A stretch of 64,000 nucleotides of DNA from assembly GCA_035315885.1 (NCBI GenBank), contig DATFXM010000058.1:81697-145696 (forward strand), in the 5' to 3' direction. Each line of letters starts with the position of its first letter. The first letter of the stretch is position 1. The translations under genes and the position numbers were made by a program. Source of the stretch: DATFXM01 sp035315885. GTDB taxonomy: Bacteria; Acidobacteriota; Blastocatellia; UBA7656. This document shows positions 33,998 through 42,256 of the stretch, piece by piece. The notes below the pieces were generated by a model. That model was not told where the DNA came from. It saw only the letters and a program-made list of their open reading frames with translations, and did not search any database.

Positions 33998-35803
33998 TCA
34001 TTGACCAATGCTATTGACGCGATGATTCCTCGAACTGGCTTCGTTGTGCGTTTGAGAAGTCGAGGCCGCAATCTCAAGGTCAACACCAATTCTCTCAACC
34101 AGCAGCACCAGAGATTGAGGATGAATAGCCGACACCGCCATATCTCGATCATTTCGAGTGAGCGTCTGGGTTTCTTCGGCTGTCAGGAGATCGGTCTTGT
34201 TGTAGACAAGTAGACGAGGGATCTCGGAAAGACCCAGCTCGTGCAGGATCTTCTCCACCGACGCTATGTGGGCCTCCAACTGTGAGCTCGTCGCGTCCAC
34301 GAGATGAATCAGAACGTCTGATGTTTCCATCTGTTCGAGCGTCGCTCGAAACGCGGTGATCAAGTCAGCGGGTAAATCACGAATGAATCCTACGGTGTCG
34401 TTGATTATCACTTCGCGGTCTTTTGGAAGACGAAGCCGCCGGCTGGTTGGATCGAGAGTCGCGAACATCCTGTCTTCTGCAACAACCGAACTTGAGGTCA
34501 GCGCGTTCAGCAGCGTTGACTTTCCCGCGTTGGTGTATCCGACGATTGAAATAACCGGCAATTCGCGACGCTCGCGCTTGGTGCGCTGAACCCTGCGGCT
34601 CGTGCGAATTTGATCTATCTGGCGTTCGAGCAGATGAATCCTGTCTCTGACTCTGCGCCGATCTACTTCGAGCTTGGTTTCGCCGGGCCCTCGACCGCCG
34701 ATACCACCCATCAACCGCGACATCTCAGTTCCGGAGCCAGTCAATCGCGGAAGCATGTACTTGAGCTGTGCAAGCTCTACCTGGATCTTGCCTTCCCTGC
34801 TCTGCGCGCGTTGGGCGAAGATATCCAGAATCAGTTGCGTCCGGTCGATGATCTTCAAATCCGTTGCGTCGTTTATGGCTCGAAGCTGGGCAGGTGAAAG
34901 ATTCTGATCGAAGATGATCACGTCTGCACCGAGCTGCAGGCTACGGATGATCAACTCGTCAAGCTTACCGCGCCCGACAAGAGACCGAGGGTCCAGCTTT
35001 GCTCTCCGCTGTACGATGGAATCGAGAACTACTACGCCGGCAGATCGTGCGAGTTCGCGCAGCTCTTCAAGCGACTCCTGAGCCGAAGCGATGCTGGCAG
35101 TGGTTACTCCCACAAGAATTGCGCGGTCCCTGCGATCGCGAGGATTGTGAACGTGACGCGCTCGAGCGACCTCTTCTTCGAGAGAGCCAATCAAATCCAG
35201 GAAATCAACTTCGAGTTGGCTCGGAGGCATCGGCTCCAGAAAACCCCACGTGGGCGTGGGGCCCGCATTGTCGGGGTCATTCTCTTGCGCGCCTTCAGAA
35301 AAGCGACTGACGGGCGTCGCGCCGTTTCGGCTGAGGAGCTGAGCTCCGTTTCGGCTGAGAAGCGGAGGCGCATTTCGGCTCGCCGGCAACAGGTGCGCTG
35401 CGCGAACCACGCCCGGGAGGCCATCGTCGCGTACGTCTATCGAAGCCATCAGATCCAGCCGGAGCAGCGCAAGATCGGTCAGGTCATCCCGGGTCAGATC
35501 CTCGCTGGAAAGGTGAGTATGCAGACACCGAAGACCGCGAAATCGTTCGGCGCCCATTCGGACGCGCTTCAAGTCGGGGAGTACGATCCTCCGGGCGTCG
35601 CCTACGACTACGTGTTCGACGTGGCCGCTTCGATTTACAAGTACGCCCACTTGCCGGTTCATCTCGCGAGAGATTTCGGTGAGCTGACGAGCAAATTCGT
35701 GAGTGACGATCTCGCGTGGCGGGATGCGCCTTTTGTAGAGTTTCTCGAGCCGGTGAATCTGGTTTTGTTTTAGACCCTGAAGGTTTCCCTCTACCGTACT
35801 AAT
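33998..35803 (-). CDS. hflX: ribosome-associated GTPase HflX, extended form, apparent AUU start
   Basis: 601 residues if started at ATT 35803. The first ATG is at 35662, but the frame upstream of it encodes conserved HflX N-terminal sequence (GNLQGLKQNQIHRLEKLYKR, then RRIPPREIVTHEFARQL). No ATG, GTG or TTG precedes that sequence before the in-frame stop at 35843. An ATT at 35801-35803 has GGAGGA exactly six bases upstream. Domains: N-domain, a repetitive insert near 136-158 (LLSRNGA twice), the SGRGKLDEL-like VGRGKLDELI, GGRGPGETKLE, and the G domain with GYTNAGKSTLLNAL (about 424), NDTVGFIRDLP and NKTD. HflX splits stalled or hibernating ribosomes. Divergent from the hfq-like gene. Confidence 0.9.
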   Translation of the reverse strand: MSTVEGNLQGLKQNQIHRLEKLYKRRIPPREIVTHEFARQLTEISREMNRQVGVLVNRSGHVEHVVVGDARRIVLPDLKRVRMGAERFRGLRCLHTHLSSEDLTRDDLTDLALLRLDLMASIDVRDDGLPGVVRAAHLLPASRNAPPLLSRNGAQLLSRNGATPVSRFSEGAQENDPDNAGPTPTWGFLEPMPPSQLEVDFLDLIGSLEEEVARARHVHNPRDRRDRAILVGVTTASIASAQESLEELRELARSAGVVVLDSIVQRRAKLDPRSLVGRGKLDELIIRSLQLGADVIIFDQNLSPAQLRAINDATDLKIIDRTQLILDIFAQRAQSREGKIQVELAQLKYMLPRLTGSGTEMSRLMGGIGGRGPGETKLEVDRRRVRDRIHLLERQIDQIRTSRRVQRTKRERRELPVISIVGYTNAGKSTLLNALTSSSVVAEDRMFATLDPTSRRLRLPKDREVIINDTVGFIRDLPADLITAFRATLEQMETSDVLIHLVDATSSQLEAHIASVEKILHELGLSEIPRLLVYNKTDLLTAEETQTLTRNDRDMAVSAIHPQSLVLLVERIGVDLEIAASTSQTHNEASSRNHRVNSIGQ

Positions 35804-35825
35804 AAGCGTTCCTCCGTTAGGTGCG

Positions 35826-35831
35826 ATTCTA
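35826..35831 (-). promoter_or_regulatory. putative -10 box of hflX
   Basis: On the minus strand TAGAAT lies about 22 bases before the proposed ATT start; TTTATC at 16-base spacing could be a weak -35. The leader would then be short, leaving GGAGGA as the only ribosome site. Prediction by eye. Confidence 0.4.
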
Positions 35832-35999
35832 CAACAAGAGGACTAACGATAAACAAAGAAAATTCGTTTCCGTTTTGACTTTGGTAAACGGTTCCGCTAA
35901 TATTTCGGCAGTCCCGAACGGTGAATCGTCACCAACGCCAATCAGGCTGAAATACTTACCGGGTTTGTTCAGCGTATAGGCGAAACTTGAATCAACCGC

Positions 36000-36054
36000 G
36001 TTCGGGTACCGCGCCCGAACCCGACCTGTTAAGCCGGGAATTGAAAGTCCCGGC
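36000..36054 (+). promoter_or_regulatory. two stem-loops in the leader of the hfq-like gene
   Basis: GTTCGGG (36000-36006) pairs with CCCGAAC (36014-36020), and GCCGGGA (36033-36039) with TCCCGGC (36048-36054). They stand 36 bases upstream of the start in the divergent hflX/hfq-like gap (35832-36090), where no gene is supported. No T-run follows, so a leader structure is more likely than a terminator. Confidence 0.5.
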
Positions 36055-36090
36055 GAACCGTTTGGACATTTCGTTTTGGAGGATGTGTAA

Positions 36091-36486
36091 GTGAATAGGA
36101 AATTGATACGGCCGTCCCTGGCTGAAGTGCGAGAACGATCTGAGCGCGATTCCCACCACCGTCGACAATCCGGCGACCAGAATCGCAAGCGGGTACCTCC
36201 AGAGCAAACCCACGCCGAAAGCTTCTACTACAAGAAGCAAATGGACAATCGGACACAGATGGTGCTTGTGTTGCAAGACGGCGAAGAGCTTCGCGGAAGC
36301 ATCGAATGGTACGACCGGAACTGCATCAAGCTGCACCGCGACGAAGGGCCCAATCTCCTCGTGCTCAAGCATAACGTCAAATATATCTACAAGGCCGAGG
36401 AGGCCGAGGAAGCCGACGACTCCGAAGACGGAATCGAGGTACCGGACGATCAGAACGAAGACGATGCAGTTGAAGAAGACGATTAA
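36091..36486 (+). CDS. Hfq-like RNA-binding (Sm-fold) protein
   Basis: 131 residues from GTG 36091 with GGAGGA seven bases upstream. Residues 1-48 are basic and probably disordered (NRKLIRPSLAEVRERSERD, KRVPPEQTHAESFYY). Residues 49-103 form an Sm/Hfq-like fold: KQMDNRTQMVLVLQDGEEL, IEWYDRNCIKL, then LLVLKHNVKYIYK in the place of the usual Y-K-H-A Sm2 motif. The tail (103-131) is very acidic (EEAEEADDSEDG). This matches the divergent Hfq-like group I know from Acidobacteria. It should bind small RNAs and mRNAs. pdxA follows after 33 bases. Confidence 0.82.
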   Translation: MNRKLIRPSLAEVRERSERDSHHRRQSGDQNRKRVPPEQTHAESFYYKKQMDNRTQMVLVLQDGEELRGSIEWYDRNCIKLHRDEGPNLLVLKHNVKYIYKAEEAEEADDSEDGIEVPDDQNEDDAVEEDD

Positions 36487-36519
36487 GCGGTCTCAGTCGA
36501 GCTCGGATTTCCCTATTGC

Positions 36520-37569
36520 GTGACAACAGATTCTGAAAGCCCCGAGAAGCCACGGGTCGGCATAACTCTCGGCGACCCGGCAGGCATTGGACCCGAGATA
36601 GTGCTAAAGTCGGTGGCCGAGCGGTGCCTGCTCGAGGCGTGCCGTCCGGTCATCATCGGCTCCGCTCTGCAGCTTCACCGTCAAGCCGAATTGCTCGGAC
36701 TGCCTCACGGCTTTCAGTCTTACCCCGAAAACGACATCGGCCTTCTTACCGGCGAGGCCCCGGTGATCGTCGATACCGGCCCTGGTGATCACGACATCCG
36801 TTGGGGCGCGCTGTCCTCACACGCCGGACAACAGGCAGTCGCCGCAGTTGAAACCGCCGTCCGGCTGTGCCTCTCCGGTAGCCTCGACGCCGTAGCCACC
36901 GCCCCTCTCAACAAAGAAGCGCTGCAAATGTCAGGCTCGCCGTACCCGGGACATACCGAACTCCTCGCATCGCTCTGCAATGCGCCCACACCGCTGATGT
37001 GTTTTTTTGCAGAGCATCTAAAGGTCTTCCTGCTGACTGTCCACTTGAGTCTCGCAAAGGCAATTGCCGCGATTTCCAAAGAGAAAGTCGTCGAATCGGT
37101 TCGCATAGCCGACCGCGAGCTTCGAAGGTTTGGCATTGCTCGCCCTCGCATAGCCGTAGCCGGCCTCAATCCACACGCGGGCGAACATGGATTATTCGGC
37201 ACTGAGGATCAGGATGAAATCGAGCCGGCGATCATCGAGTGCCGCACACGTCATGGCATCGATGTTAACGGTCCTTATCCCGCGGACACGATTTTCCTGC
37301 GGGCGTGGCGAAGAGAATTTGATGCGGTTGCGGCGTGCTATCACGATCAAGGTTTAATAGCGGTGAAGTGCCTGGCCTTCGGCAAGGCGGTGAATGTAAC
37401 GCTCGGACTTCCCATCATCCGAACATCGGTCGACCACGGCACCGCGTTTGATATCGCCGGCCGCGGGGTCGCCGATCCTCAGAGTATGGTCGAAGCAATC
37501 CTGTTGGGTGCGAAGCTGGTCGCACAACAGAAGTCCCATTCGAAATCAAAGGAGATTCTCAGCACATGA
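36520..37569 (+). CDS. pdxA: 4-hydroxythreonine-4-phosphate dehydrogenase
   Basis: 349 residues, starting at GTG 36520 (MTTDSESPEKPRVGITLGDP). PdxA oxidises 4-phosphohydroxy-L-threonine with NAD in pyridoxal phosphate synthesis. Seen: GDPAGIGPEIVLKS, TAPLNKEAL, metal-ligand His in YPGHTELLASL, NPHAGEHGLFG, ADTIFLRAW and CYHDQGLIAVK, and the final TSVDHGTAFDIAGRG. Length is normal. The ribosome site is weak, suggesting coupling to the hfq-like gene 33 bases before. Its end overlaps the next start by four bases (ATGA). Confidence 0.95.
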   Translation: MTTDSESPEKPRVGITLGDPAGIGPEIVLKSVAERCLLEACRPVIIGSALQLHRQAELLGLPHGFQSYPENDIGLLTGEAPVIVDTGPGDHDIRWGALSSHAGQQAVAAVETAVRLCLSGSLDAVATAPLNKEALQMSGSPYPGHTELLASLCNAPTPLMCFFAEHLKVFLLTVHLSLAKAIAAISKEKVVESVRIADRELRRFGIARPRIAVAGLNPHAGEHGLFGTEDQDEIEPAIIECRTRHGIDVNGPYPADTIFLRAWRREFDAVAACYHDQGLIAVKCLAFGKAVNVTLGLPIIRTSVDHGTAFDIAGRGVADPQSMVEAILLGAKLVAQQKSHSKSKEILST

Positions 37570-38624
37570 AATTCGCCTTAGTTGTGATTGTGCTGGCGGC
37601 CGCAGCTTTGCTCACGCCGGCTAAGCCGCCCGAATCTGTTGTCAACGATGATCCGCTTCGACTGCCTGAAGAAAAACATCTGCGCAATATCAAGCAGTTG
37701 ACGTTTGGCGGTGAAAACGCGGAGGCATACTTCTCTTCGGATGGAAAGAAGCTGATCTTTCAGTCAACTCGCGATGGTTATCCGTGCGATCAGATTTATG
37801 AAATGAATATTGACGGAAGCGATCTCAAGCGCGTCTCGACCGGTAAGGGTCGCACGACCTGCGCTTTTTTCTTTCCCAACGGCAAGCGAATCATCTACTC
37901 ATCGACTCACCTGGCGGCTGCCGATTGCCCGCCGAAGCCGGATTACTCGCGCGGCTACGTGTGGGCGGTCTATCCAAGCTACGACATATTCAGTGCAGCG
38001 CCGGATGGATCGGATCTGAAGCCGTTGACGACCACCCTCGGATATGACGCGGAGTCTACGATCTCTCCAAATGGTCGCAAGATCGCGTTCACGTCGCTTC
38101 GAGACGGAGATCTGGACATCTACACGATGGATCTGGACGGTAAGAACGTGCACAGGTTGACCACGGAAGTTGGCTACGACGGCGGTCCGTTCTGGTCGTA
38201 CGACAGCGAGTGGATCGTGTATCGCGCGCATCATCCTACTACGGAAAAAGACATCGCCGAGTACAAGGACCTGCTTAAGCAGAACCTGATACGGCCGACA
38301 ACCCTCGAGATCTGGATGATGAAAGCCGACGGGAGTCAGAAACGTCAGATCACGAAGAACGGGAAGGCGAACTTCGCTCCTTACTTTTTTCCGGACGGAA
38401 AGCGGGTGATCTTTGCGTCGAACATGCACGATCCAAAAGGCAGAGACTTTGACCTGTACTCGATAAACATCGATGGGACGGGCGTGGAGCGAATTACTTA
38501 TAACAACACGTTCGATGGGTTTCCGATGTTCAGCCCCAACGGAAAGAAGATTGTGTTCGCTTCAAACCGCAACGGGAAGGTGCAGGGCGAGACAAATGTG
38601 TTTATCGCCGACTGGGTGGAATGA
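37566..38624 (+). CDS. secreted TolB-like PD40 beta-propeller protein
   Basis: 352 residues. Short signal peptide (MKFALVVIVLAAAALLTPA). The rest is a six-bladed propeller with PD40 motifs: AYFSSDGKKLIFQSTRDG, FPNGKRIIYSS, ISPNGRKIAFTSLRDGD, FFPDGKRVIFASN and FSPNGKKIVFASNRNG. Similar to the C-terminal part of TolB and to many acidobacterial PD40 proteins; periplasmic binding role inferred, no catalytic residues seen. Overlaps pdxA by ATGA, so translation is coupled although no functional link is obvious. A GGGTTTA heptad element begins a few bases after the stop. Confidence 0.82.
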   Translation: MKFALVVIVLAAAALLTPAKPPESVVNDDPLRLPEEKHLRNIKQLTFGGENAEAYFSSDGKKLIFQSTRDGYPCDQIYEMNIDGSDLKRVSTGKGRTTCAFFFPNGKRIIYSSTHLAAADCPPKPDYSRGYVWAVYPSYDIFSAAPDGSDLKPLTTTLGYDAESTISPNGRKIAFTSLRDGDLDIYTMDLDGKNVHRLTTEVGYDGGPFWSYDSEWIVYRAHHPTTEKDIAEYKDLLKQNLIRPTTLEIWMMKADGSQKRQITKNGKANFAPYFFPDGKRVIFASNMHDPKGRDFDLYSINIDGTGVERITYNNTFDGFPMFSPNGKKIVFASNRNGKVQGETNVFIADWVE

Positions 38625-38629
38625 AAGGT

Positions 38630-38750
38630 TTCGGGTTTAGGCTTTAGGGGTTAGGAATTCAGAAGCATTCTAATAATTTTGAGACGCCCGGTTCAACACG
38701 AGCCTTTTGCGAAACGAACCCGAAACCCTAAACCCGAAACCCTAAACCAT
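38630..38750. repeat. GGGTTTA heptad element, inverted arms
   Basis: Left arm TTTCGGGTTTAGGCTTTAGGG (38629-38649) begins right after the propeller gene stop. Right arm AACCCGAAACCCTAAACC plus one further unit (38716-38749) ends five bases before the stop of the quinone reductase gene. The arms would close a hairpin with a 65-base loop between two convergent genes. Confidence 0.75.
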
Positions 38751-38754
38751 CGCT

Positions 38755-39717
38755 CTACACCGTAAGCACAATCTTCCCATGCGCGCCGGGTTCGAGTACC
38801 GCCTCGTGTGCTCGAGCTGCCTCCGAGAGTTGTAATCTCCGACCTACCACCGGACGCAATATCCCACTCTCCAGACCCGCTACCAGAGCCGAATGAATAG
38901 CGAAACGATCCGCGTCCGGCGCATTCAACAGCGCCATACCGATGACCGTAGCGTCGCGACTCATCGCCATGCGCGGATCGATTTCAATCGTGCCCCGGCT
39001 TCCGATCACCACAATGCGACCGCCTGGCGCCATCAACCCGAGATCTTTAGCCAGATTGACGTTGGCCAGCATTTCGAGCGTTACGTTGACACCGCGTCCT
39101 CCGGTGACCGCCGCGATTTGGTCTAGGTAATCCGCCGAGTGGTGATTAAAACAGTGATGGGCGCCTTGCTCAATGACCAGTTTTGCGCCCGTTTCGGTCC
39201 CAGCGGTTCCAATCACCAACAGCCCGGCTGCACGAGCGAGTTGAACCGCTGCAACTCCTACACCTCCGCTTGCGCCGTGTACGAGTACCGCCTCACCCGG
39301 CCTGGCGAAAGCCTTTTGAAACAGCGCGCGATACGCCGTTGCGTACGGCACGTGGACCGCCGCACCCTCTTCGAAGGAGATGTTGTCGGGTAGGCGCCAT
39401 ACCTGATCCTGACTGCAAAGCGCTAGTTCAGCGTAGACACCTGTGAGAGAGCCCGCGACGTAGACTCTATCGCCCACCTTTACCCGAGTGACGCCCGAAC
39501 CTACGGAGTCGACGGTGCCGCCCGCATCCATTCCGGGCGTGTACGGTAAGGTAGGCCTTACAGCGTACCGGCCCGCTCGAATGTACGTATCAGCCGGATT
39601 GACGCCGATGGCGCGAATTCTAACCAGAACCTGCCCCTCGCGTACCTGCGGAGATGGGACGTCCTCGAGCTTAAGGACTTCAGGTCCGCCAAATTCATGA
39701 ACTCGAATTGCTTTCAT
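38755..39717 (-). CDS. NADPH:quinone reductase-like medium-chain dehydrogenase
   Basis: 320 residues. Zeta-crystallin/QOR subgroup without zinc-binding Cys: MKAIRVHEFGGPEVLKLEDV at the start, VNPADTYIRAGRY, TPGMDAGGTVDSVG, and the nucleotide-binding VLVHGASGGVGVAAVQLARA near 145-165. QOR enzymes reduce quinones or enals with NADPH in the cytoplasm; the substrate here is not determined. The stop (38755) is flanked by the GGGTTTA element and the start by the GTTCTGA element, so the gene is isolated between repeats. GAGGTG is only two bases before the ATG. Confidence 0.9.
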   Translation of the reverse strand: MKAIRVHEFGGPEVLKLEDVPSPQVREGQVLVRIRAIGVNPADTYIRAGRYAVRPTLPYTPGMDAGGTVDSVGSGVTRVKVGDRVYVAGSLTGVYAELALCSQDQVWRLPDNISFEEGAAVHVPYATAYRALFQKAFARPGEAVLVHGASGGVGVAAVQLARAAGLLVIGTAGTETGAKLVIEQGAHHCFNHHSADYLDQIAAVTGGRGVNVTLEMLANVNLAKDLGLMAPGGRIVVIGSRGTIEIDPRMAMSRDATVIGMALLNAPDADRFAIHSALVAGLESGILRPVVGRRLQLSEAARAHEAVLEPGAHGKIVLTV

Positions 39718-39724
39718 AACACCT

Positions 39725-39856
39725 CGGAAGTTCTAAGTTCTGAGTTCTGAGTTCTGAGTGTTTTGCCGTTCAAAACCGCAAATACTTAACGGACCATTTT
39801 GCGGACGTAACCAACCAACCCGCGAACTCCGCCCGACTCAGAACTCAGAACTCACC
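39725..39856. repeat. AGTTCTG heptad element, inverted arms
   Basis: Left arm has four units (AGTTCTA, AGTTCTG, AGTTCTG, AGTTCTG; about 39729-39758). Right arm CGACTCAGAACTCAGAACTCACC (39835-39856) overlaps the 3' end of holB and supplies its last codons and stop. The middle (39760-39832) has no core palindrome. Confidence 0.75.
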
Positions 39857-40842
39857 ATACCCTTTCCCGTTACAAGCATGCTTTCCATCACGAGTTGCCG
39901 GTTCACGTTCCGAAGTAGTCCCTCACGAATCTTCTCTACGCTATCGGCAAGCAAACTAATCTGCTCGAATGACAAGTTCTCCGAAATCCTTGTTAGCCGC
40001 TCGGACAGATCGGCGTTCGTCAACGTGTCAGCCTGACCAAGCTCCTTAATGTAAAGGACGTCCTCCAGCAAAACCATCAATGCATCAAGGTGCGCTTCGA
40101 AATCTTCTCGCTCGAGCTTGCGACCAAGGTACTCCGCGGCATTCAACAGCCGCACCGTGTCGCGGCCGGTGGCAAACAACTCGAGCACCTCCACAATCAC
40201 TTTTCTGGTTTGTTTATAGGATTCGAGATCAATCTCGAGAGCGCGGCCTATGCTTCCCTGAGCCAAACGCGCAAGTAAGGCGGCTTCGTCTCGGCCCCGC
40301 TCTCCGTTCTTCACGAGCTCAGATTCCAGCTCCTCGTTTGACAGCGCTCCGAAATTCAACATCTGACAACGCGAGCGAATTGTGTCCAGCAGTGCGTAAG
40401 GCCGCGATGTTACAAGTATGAGAACCGTTGAATCGGGCGGCTCCTCGAGTGTCTTCAGAATTGAGTTCGCGGCTTCCAGTCTCAGCCGGTCGGCGTCGTC
40501 CAGGATGTACACCCGTCGCCGGCCTTCAAAAGGCCGATATTGTGCTTTCTCTGAGAGCGCTCTGGTCTGGGCTATTCTTATGAATTGACCGTCCGAAACA
40601 ATGGTCTCGACGTCAGGGTGCTCCTGCGCGAGTATTTTCCGGCACGAATTGCACACGCCGCACGAATCGCCCTCAACCGGACGGTAGCAGTTCAGGGCCT
40701 GCGCGAGAGCGAGGGCGAATTTGTGCTTGCCGATGCCTCGGGGTCCGGCAAAGAGCAGCCCCTGCGAGATGCGGCCTTCCGCGATTGCTCGCTTAAGAAG
40801 TTTCTTGATGCGCTCGTTTCCGATCAGATTCGCGAATGGCAT
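39838..40842 (-). CDS. holB: DNA polymerase III delta-prime subunit (clamp-loader ATPase-like)
   Basis: 334 residues from ATG 40842 (MPFANLIGNERIKKLLKRAI). A much longer upstream frame would read through repeats and is rejected. P-loop GPRGIGKHKFALALA near residue 35, zinc cluster with CGVCNSCRK, VYILDDADRLRLEAANSILK and LEEPPDSTVLILVTSRP, DTIRSRCQ. The sensor motif SRC is present. As in other delta-prime subunits it forms part of the clamp loader at the replication fork. The last residues (MVSSEF and stop TGA) are encoded by the right arm of a heptad element, so the native C-terminus may have been replaced. Confidence 0.9.
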   Translation of the reverse strand: MPFANLIGNERIKKLLKRAIAEGRISQGLLFAGPRGIGKHKFALALAQALNCYRPVEGDSCGVCNSCRKILAQEHPDVETIVSDGQFIRIAQTRALSEKAQYRPFEGRRRVYILDDADRLRLEAANSILKTLEEPPDSTVLILVTSRPYALLDTIRSRCQMLNFGALSNEELESELVKNGERGRDEAALLARLAQGSIGRALEIDLESYKQTRKVIVEVLELFATGRDTVRLLNAAEYLGRKLEREDFEAHLDALMVLLEDVLYIKELGQADTLTNADLSERLTRISENLSFEQISLLADSVEKIREGLLRNVNRQLVMESMLVTGKGMVSSEF

Positions 40843-40893
40843 TGGAGTCTCTAGACGAGAAGCGTACCGTCCTTGTAAGCGCATGGGCAAGGC

Positions 40894-41030
40894 AGTGGTT
40901 CTTAGTTCTGAGTTCTGAGTGCTGAGTGCTGAGACCGGAGGGCTGAGACCGGAGGGCTGAGTCTGGAGGGCACGCGGTGGCGGACCAACAGCTCCGAAGC
41001 CTCCAGACCCAGTTTCACGTCCTTCAGACA
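40894..41030. repeat. mixed CTGAGTG/GGAGGGCTGAGACC array with inverted arm
   Basis: Heptads TTCTTAG, TTCTGAG, TTCTGAG, TGCTGAG, TGCTGAG turn into 14-base units (ACCGGAGGGCTGAG twice, then TCTGGAGGGC). The complement appears as GCCTCCAGACCCAG (40999-41012) and CCTTCAGACACAG (41021-41033). Shows one word changing into another within a single array. Lies between the divergent holB and spoIIM-like genes. Confidence 0.7.
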
Positions 41031-41116
41031 CAGCGAAAGCTTGAATTCCGCCGGCTCCAATTTTCAAGTGCCAGTTGCCGGCAAATCCATAAGCTGCTAG
41101 CCTGCGCGTTGAGAAA

Positions 41117-42070
41117 ATGCTCAAGAACTTCCTTGAAGGCAGGCTCGAGAAATGGAAGCGGCTCGAAGAGCTGACTGCTCGCGCGTCTCGAGTCAGGCTC
41201 TCGAACCTCTCGGGTGAAGAAGTCCGCGAGTTCGGTCGCCTCTATCGCAGAACTGCGGCCGATCTGGCGATCGCGCGTGAGGAGGTTCGCGATCGGCGAT
41301 TGGTCAACTATCTCAATCACCTTGTGGGTCGAGCGCACGGCGCGATCTACCGGAGCGAATCGTCGGGGTTCGGTGTATTTCTCTCGTTCTTTCGATACGA
41401 GTTTCCGGCGGTCTTCAGGCAAACATTCGCCTACACCTTTTCGGCTTTCACGGTGTGCATCCTGGCCGGCGCGTTTGCGTTCGCGGTGTGTTCATTCGAC
41501 GAGACGTTTGGCGACCGCATAGTTCCCGGACTACGAGATTCGATTGCCAACCATCAGAACTGGACCGAGGCAGTGAACCGTGCAAATCCCCTCGCGTCGA
41601 CTGAAATTCAATCGAACAACATCACCGTGACCTTTTTGGCTTTCGGGGGAGGAATCCTGGGAGGGCTCGGTACATTTCTCGTGCTGTGGCACAACGGTCT
41701 GATGCTCGGGATGGTCGTACAACTATGCATTAAGTATCGCTTTTGGGACATCCTGATCTTCATGTCTGGTCACGGGGTGATCGAGCTCAGCGCGATTTTT
41801 ATAGCTGGCGGCGCGGGCTTTCTTATCGGCAAAGCGTTGCTGATTCCAGGAGACCTGCGGCGCATTGATGCTCTGGTGACGAATGGTCGTCTGGCCATAC
41901 GTCTGGTGCTCGGTTGCATACCAATGCTTATAATAGCCGGGTTGATCGAGGGCTTTATCTCTCCTGCTCACATTCCTGCGTCGTACAAATTCGCGGTTTC
42001 TGCAACGAGCGCATTCTTGTTGACCGCCTACTTCTTGAAAGCAGACAGGAGAGGGGAGATGAGGGGATGA
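41117..42070 (+). CDS. SpoIIM-like (DUF95) membrane protein
   Basis: 317 residues. N-terminal 100 residues are soluble and helical (FLEGRLEKWKRLEELTARAS, FGRLYRRTAADLAIAREEV). The rest has about five membrane helices with the family signature HNGLMLGMVVQL and SGHGVIELSAIFIAGGAGF. SpoIIM-like proteins commonly sit beside MoxR and DUF58 genes in non-spore-formers and may organise envelope processes. Here the moxR-DUF58 operon is convergent with it, not in line. The last residues (RRGEMRG and stop TGA) come from a GC-rich octamer array. Confidence 0.88.
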   Translation: MLKNFLEGRLEKWKRLEELTARASRVRLSNLSGEEVREFGRLYRRTAADLAIAREEVRDRRLVNYLNHLVGRAHGAIYRSESSGFGVFLSFFRYEFPAVFRQTFAYTFSAFTVCILAGAFAFAVCSFDETFGDRIVPGLRDSIANHQNWTEAVNRANPLASTEIQSNNITVTFLAFGGGILGGLGTFLVLWHNGLMLGMVVQLCIKYRFWDILIFMSGHGVIELSAIFIAGGAGFLIGKALLIPGDLRRIDALVTNGRLAIRLVLGCIPMLIIAGLIEGFISPAHIPASYKFAVSATSAFLLTAYFLKADRRGEMRG

Positions 42071-42248
42071 GGCGAAGAGGCGAAGGCGAATGGGTGACCA
42101 GGAGAGGAGAGACACGGGACGCGGAGAGGAGGGACGCGGGGACGCCGGGCGCAAGATCGCAAGGTTATCGAATGGCGCAAAGGTGTAGAAGAGTAGCGCG
42201 CATCACCGCGTCACCTGGCCCCGCGTCTTCGCGTCGCCCCTTCGCCTA
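42048..42248. repeat. GC-rich octamer arrays, inverted pair
   Basis: GAGAGGGGAGATGAGGGGAT, GGCGAAGAGGCGAAGGCGAA and GACACGGGACGCGGAGAGG run to about 42150; the complement-type GCCCCGCGTCTTCGCGTCGC and CCCTTCGCC occupy 42222-42248. It joins the convergent spoIIM-like and DUF58 genes, entering the former's last codons and ending eight bases before the latter's stop. Confidence 0.75.
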
Positions 42249-42256
42249 ATCTCCCC

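Noticed and set aside
35829..36188. Minus-strand frame of 119 residues between hflX and the hfq-like gene
   Set aside because: Overlaps the divergent promoter region and the start of the hfq-like gene, with no recognisable domain; the stems at 36000-36054 explain its palindromic parts better.
39838..41124. 428-residue form of HolB
   Set aside because: The extra 94 residues run through the heptad array (SALSTQNSELR) and overlap the spoIIM-like promoter; ATG 40842 gives the normal family start.
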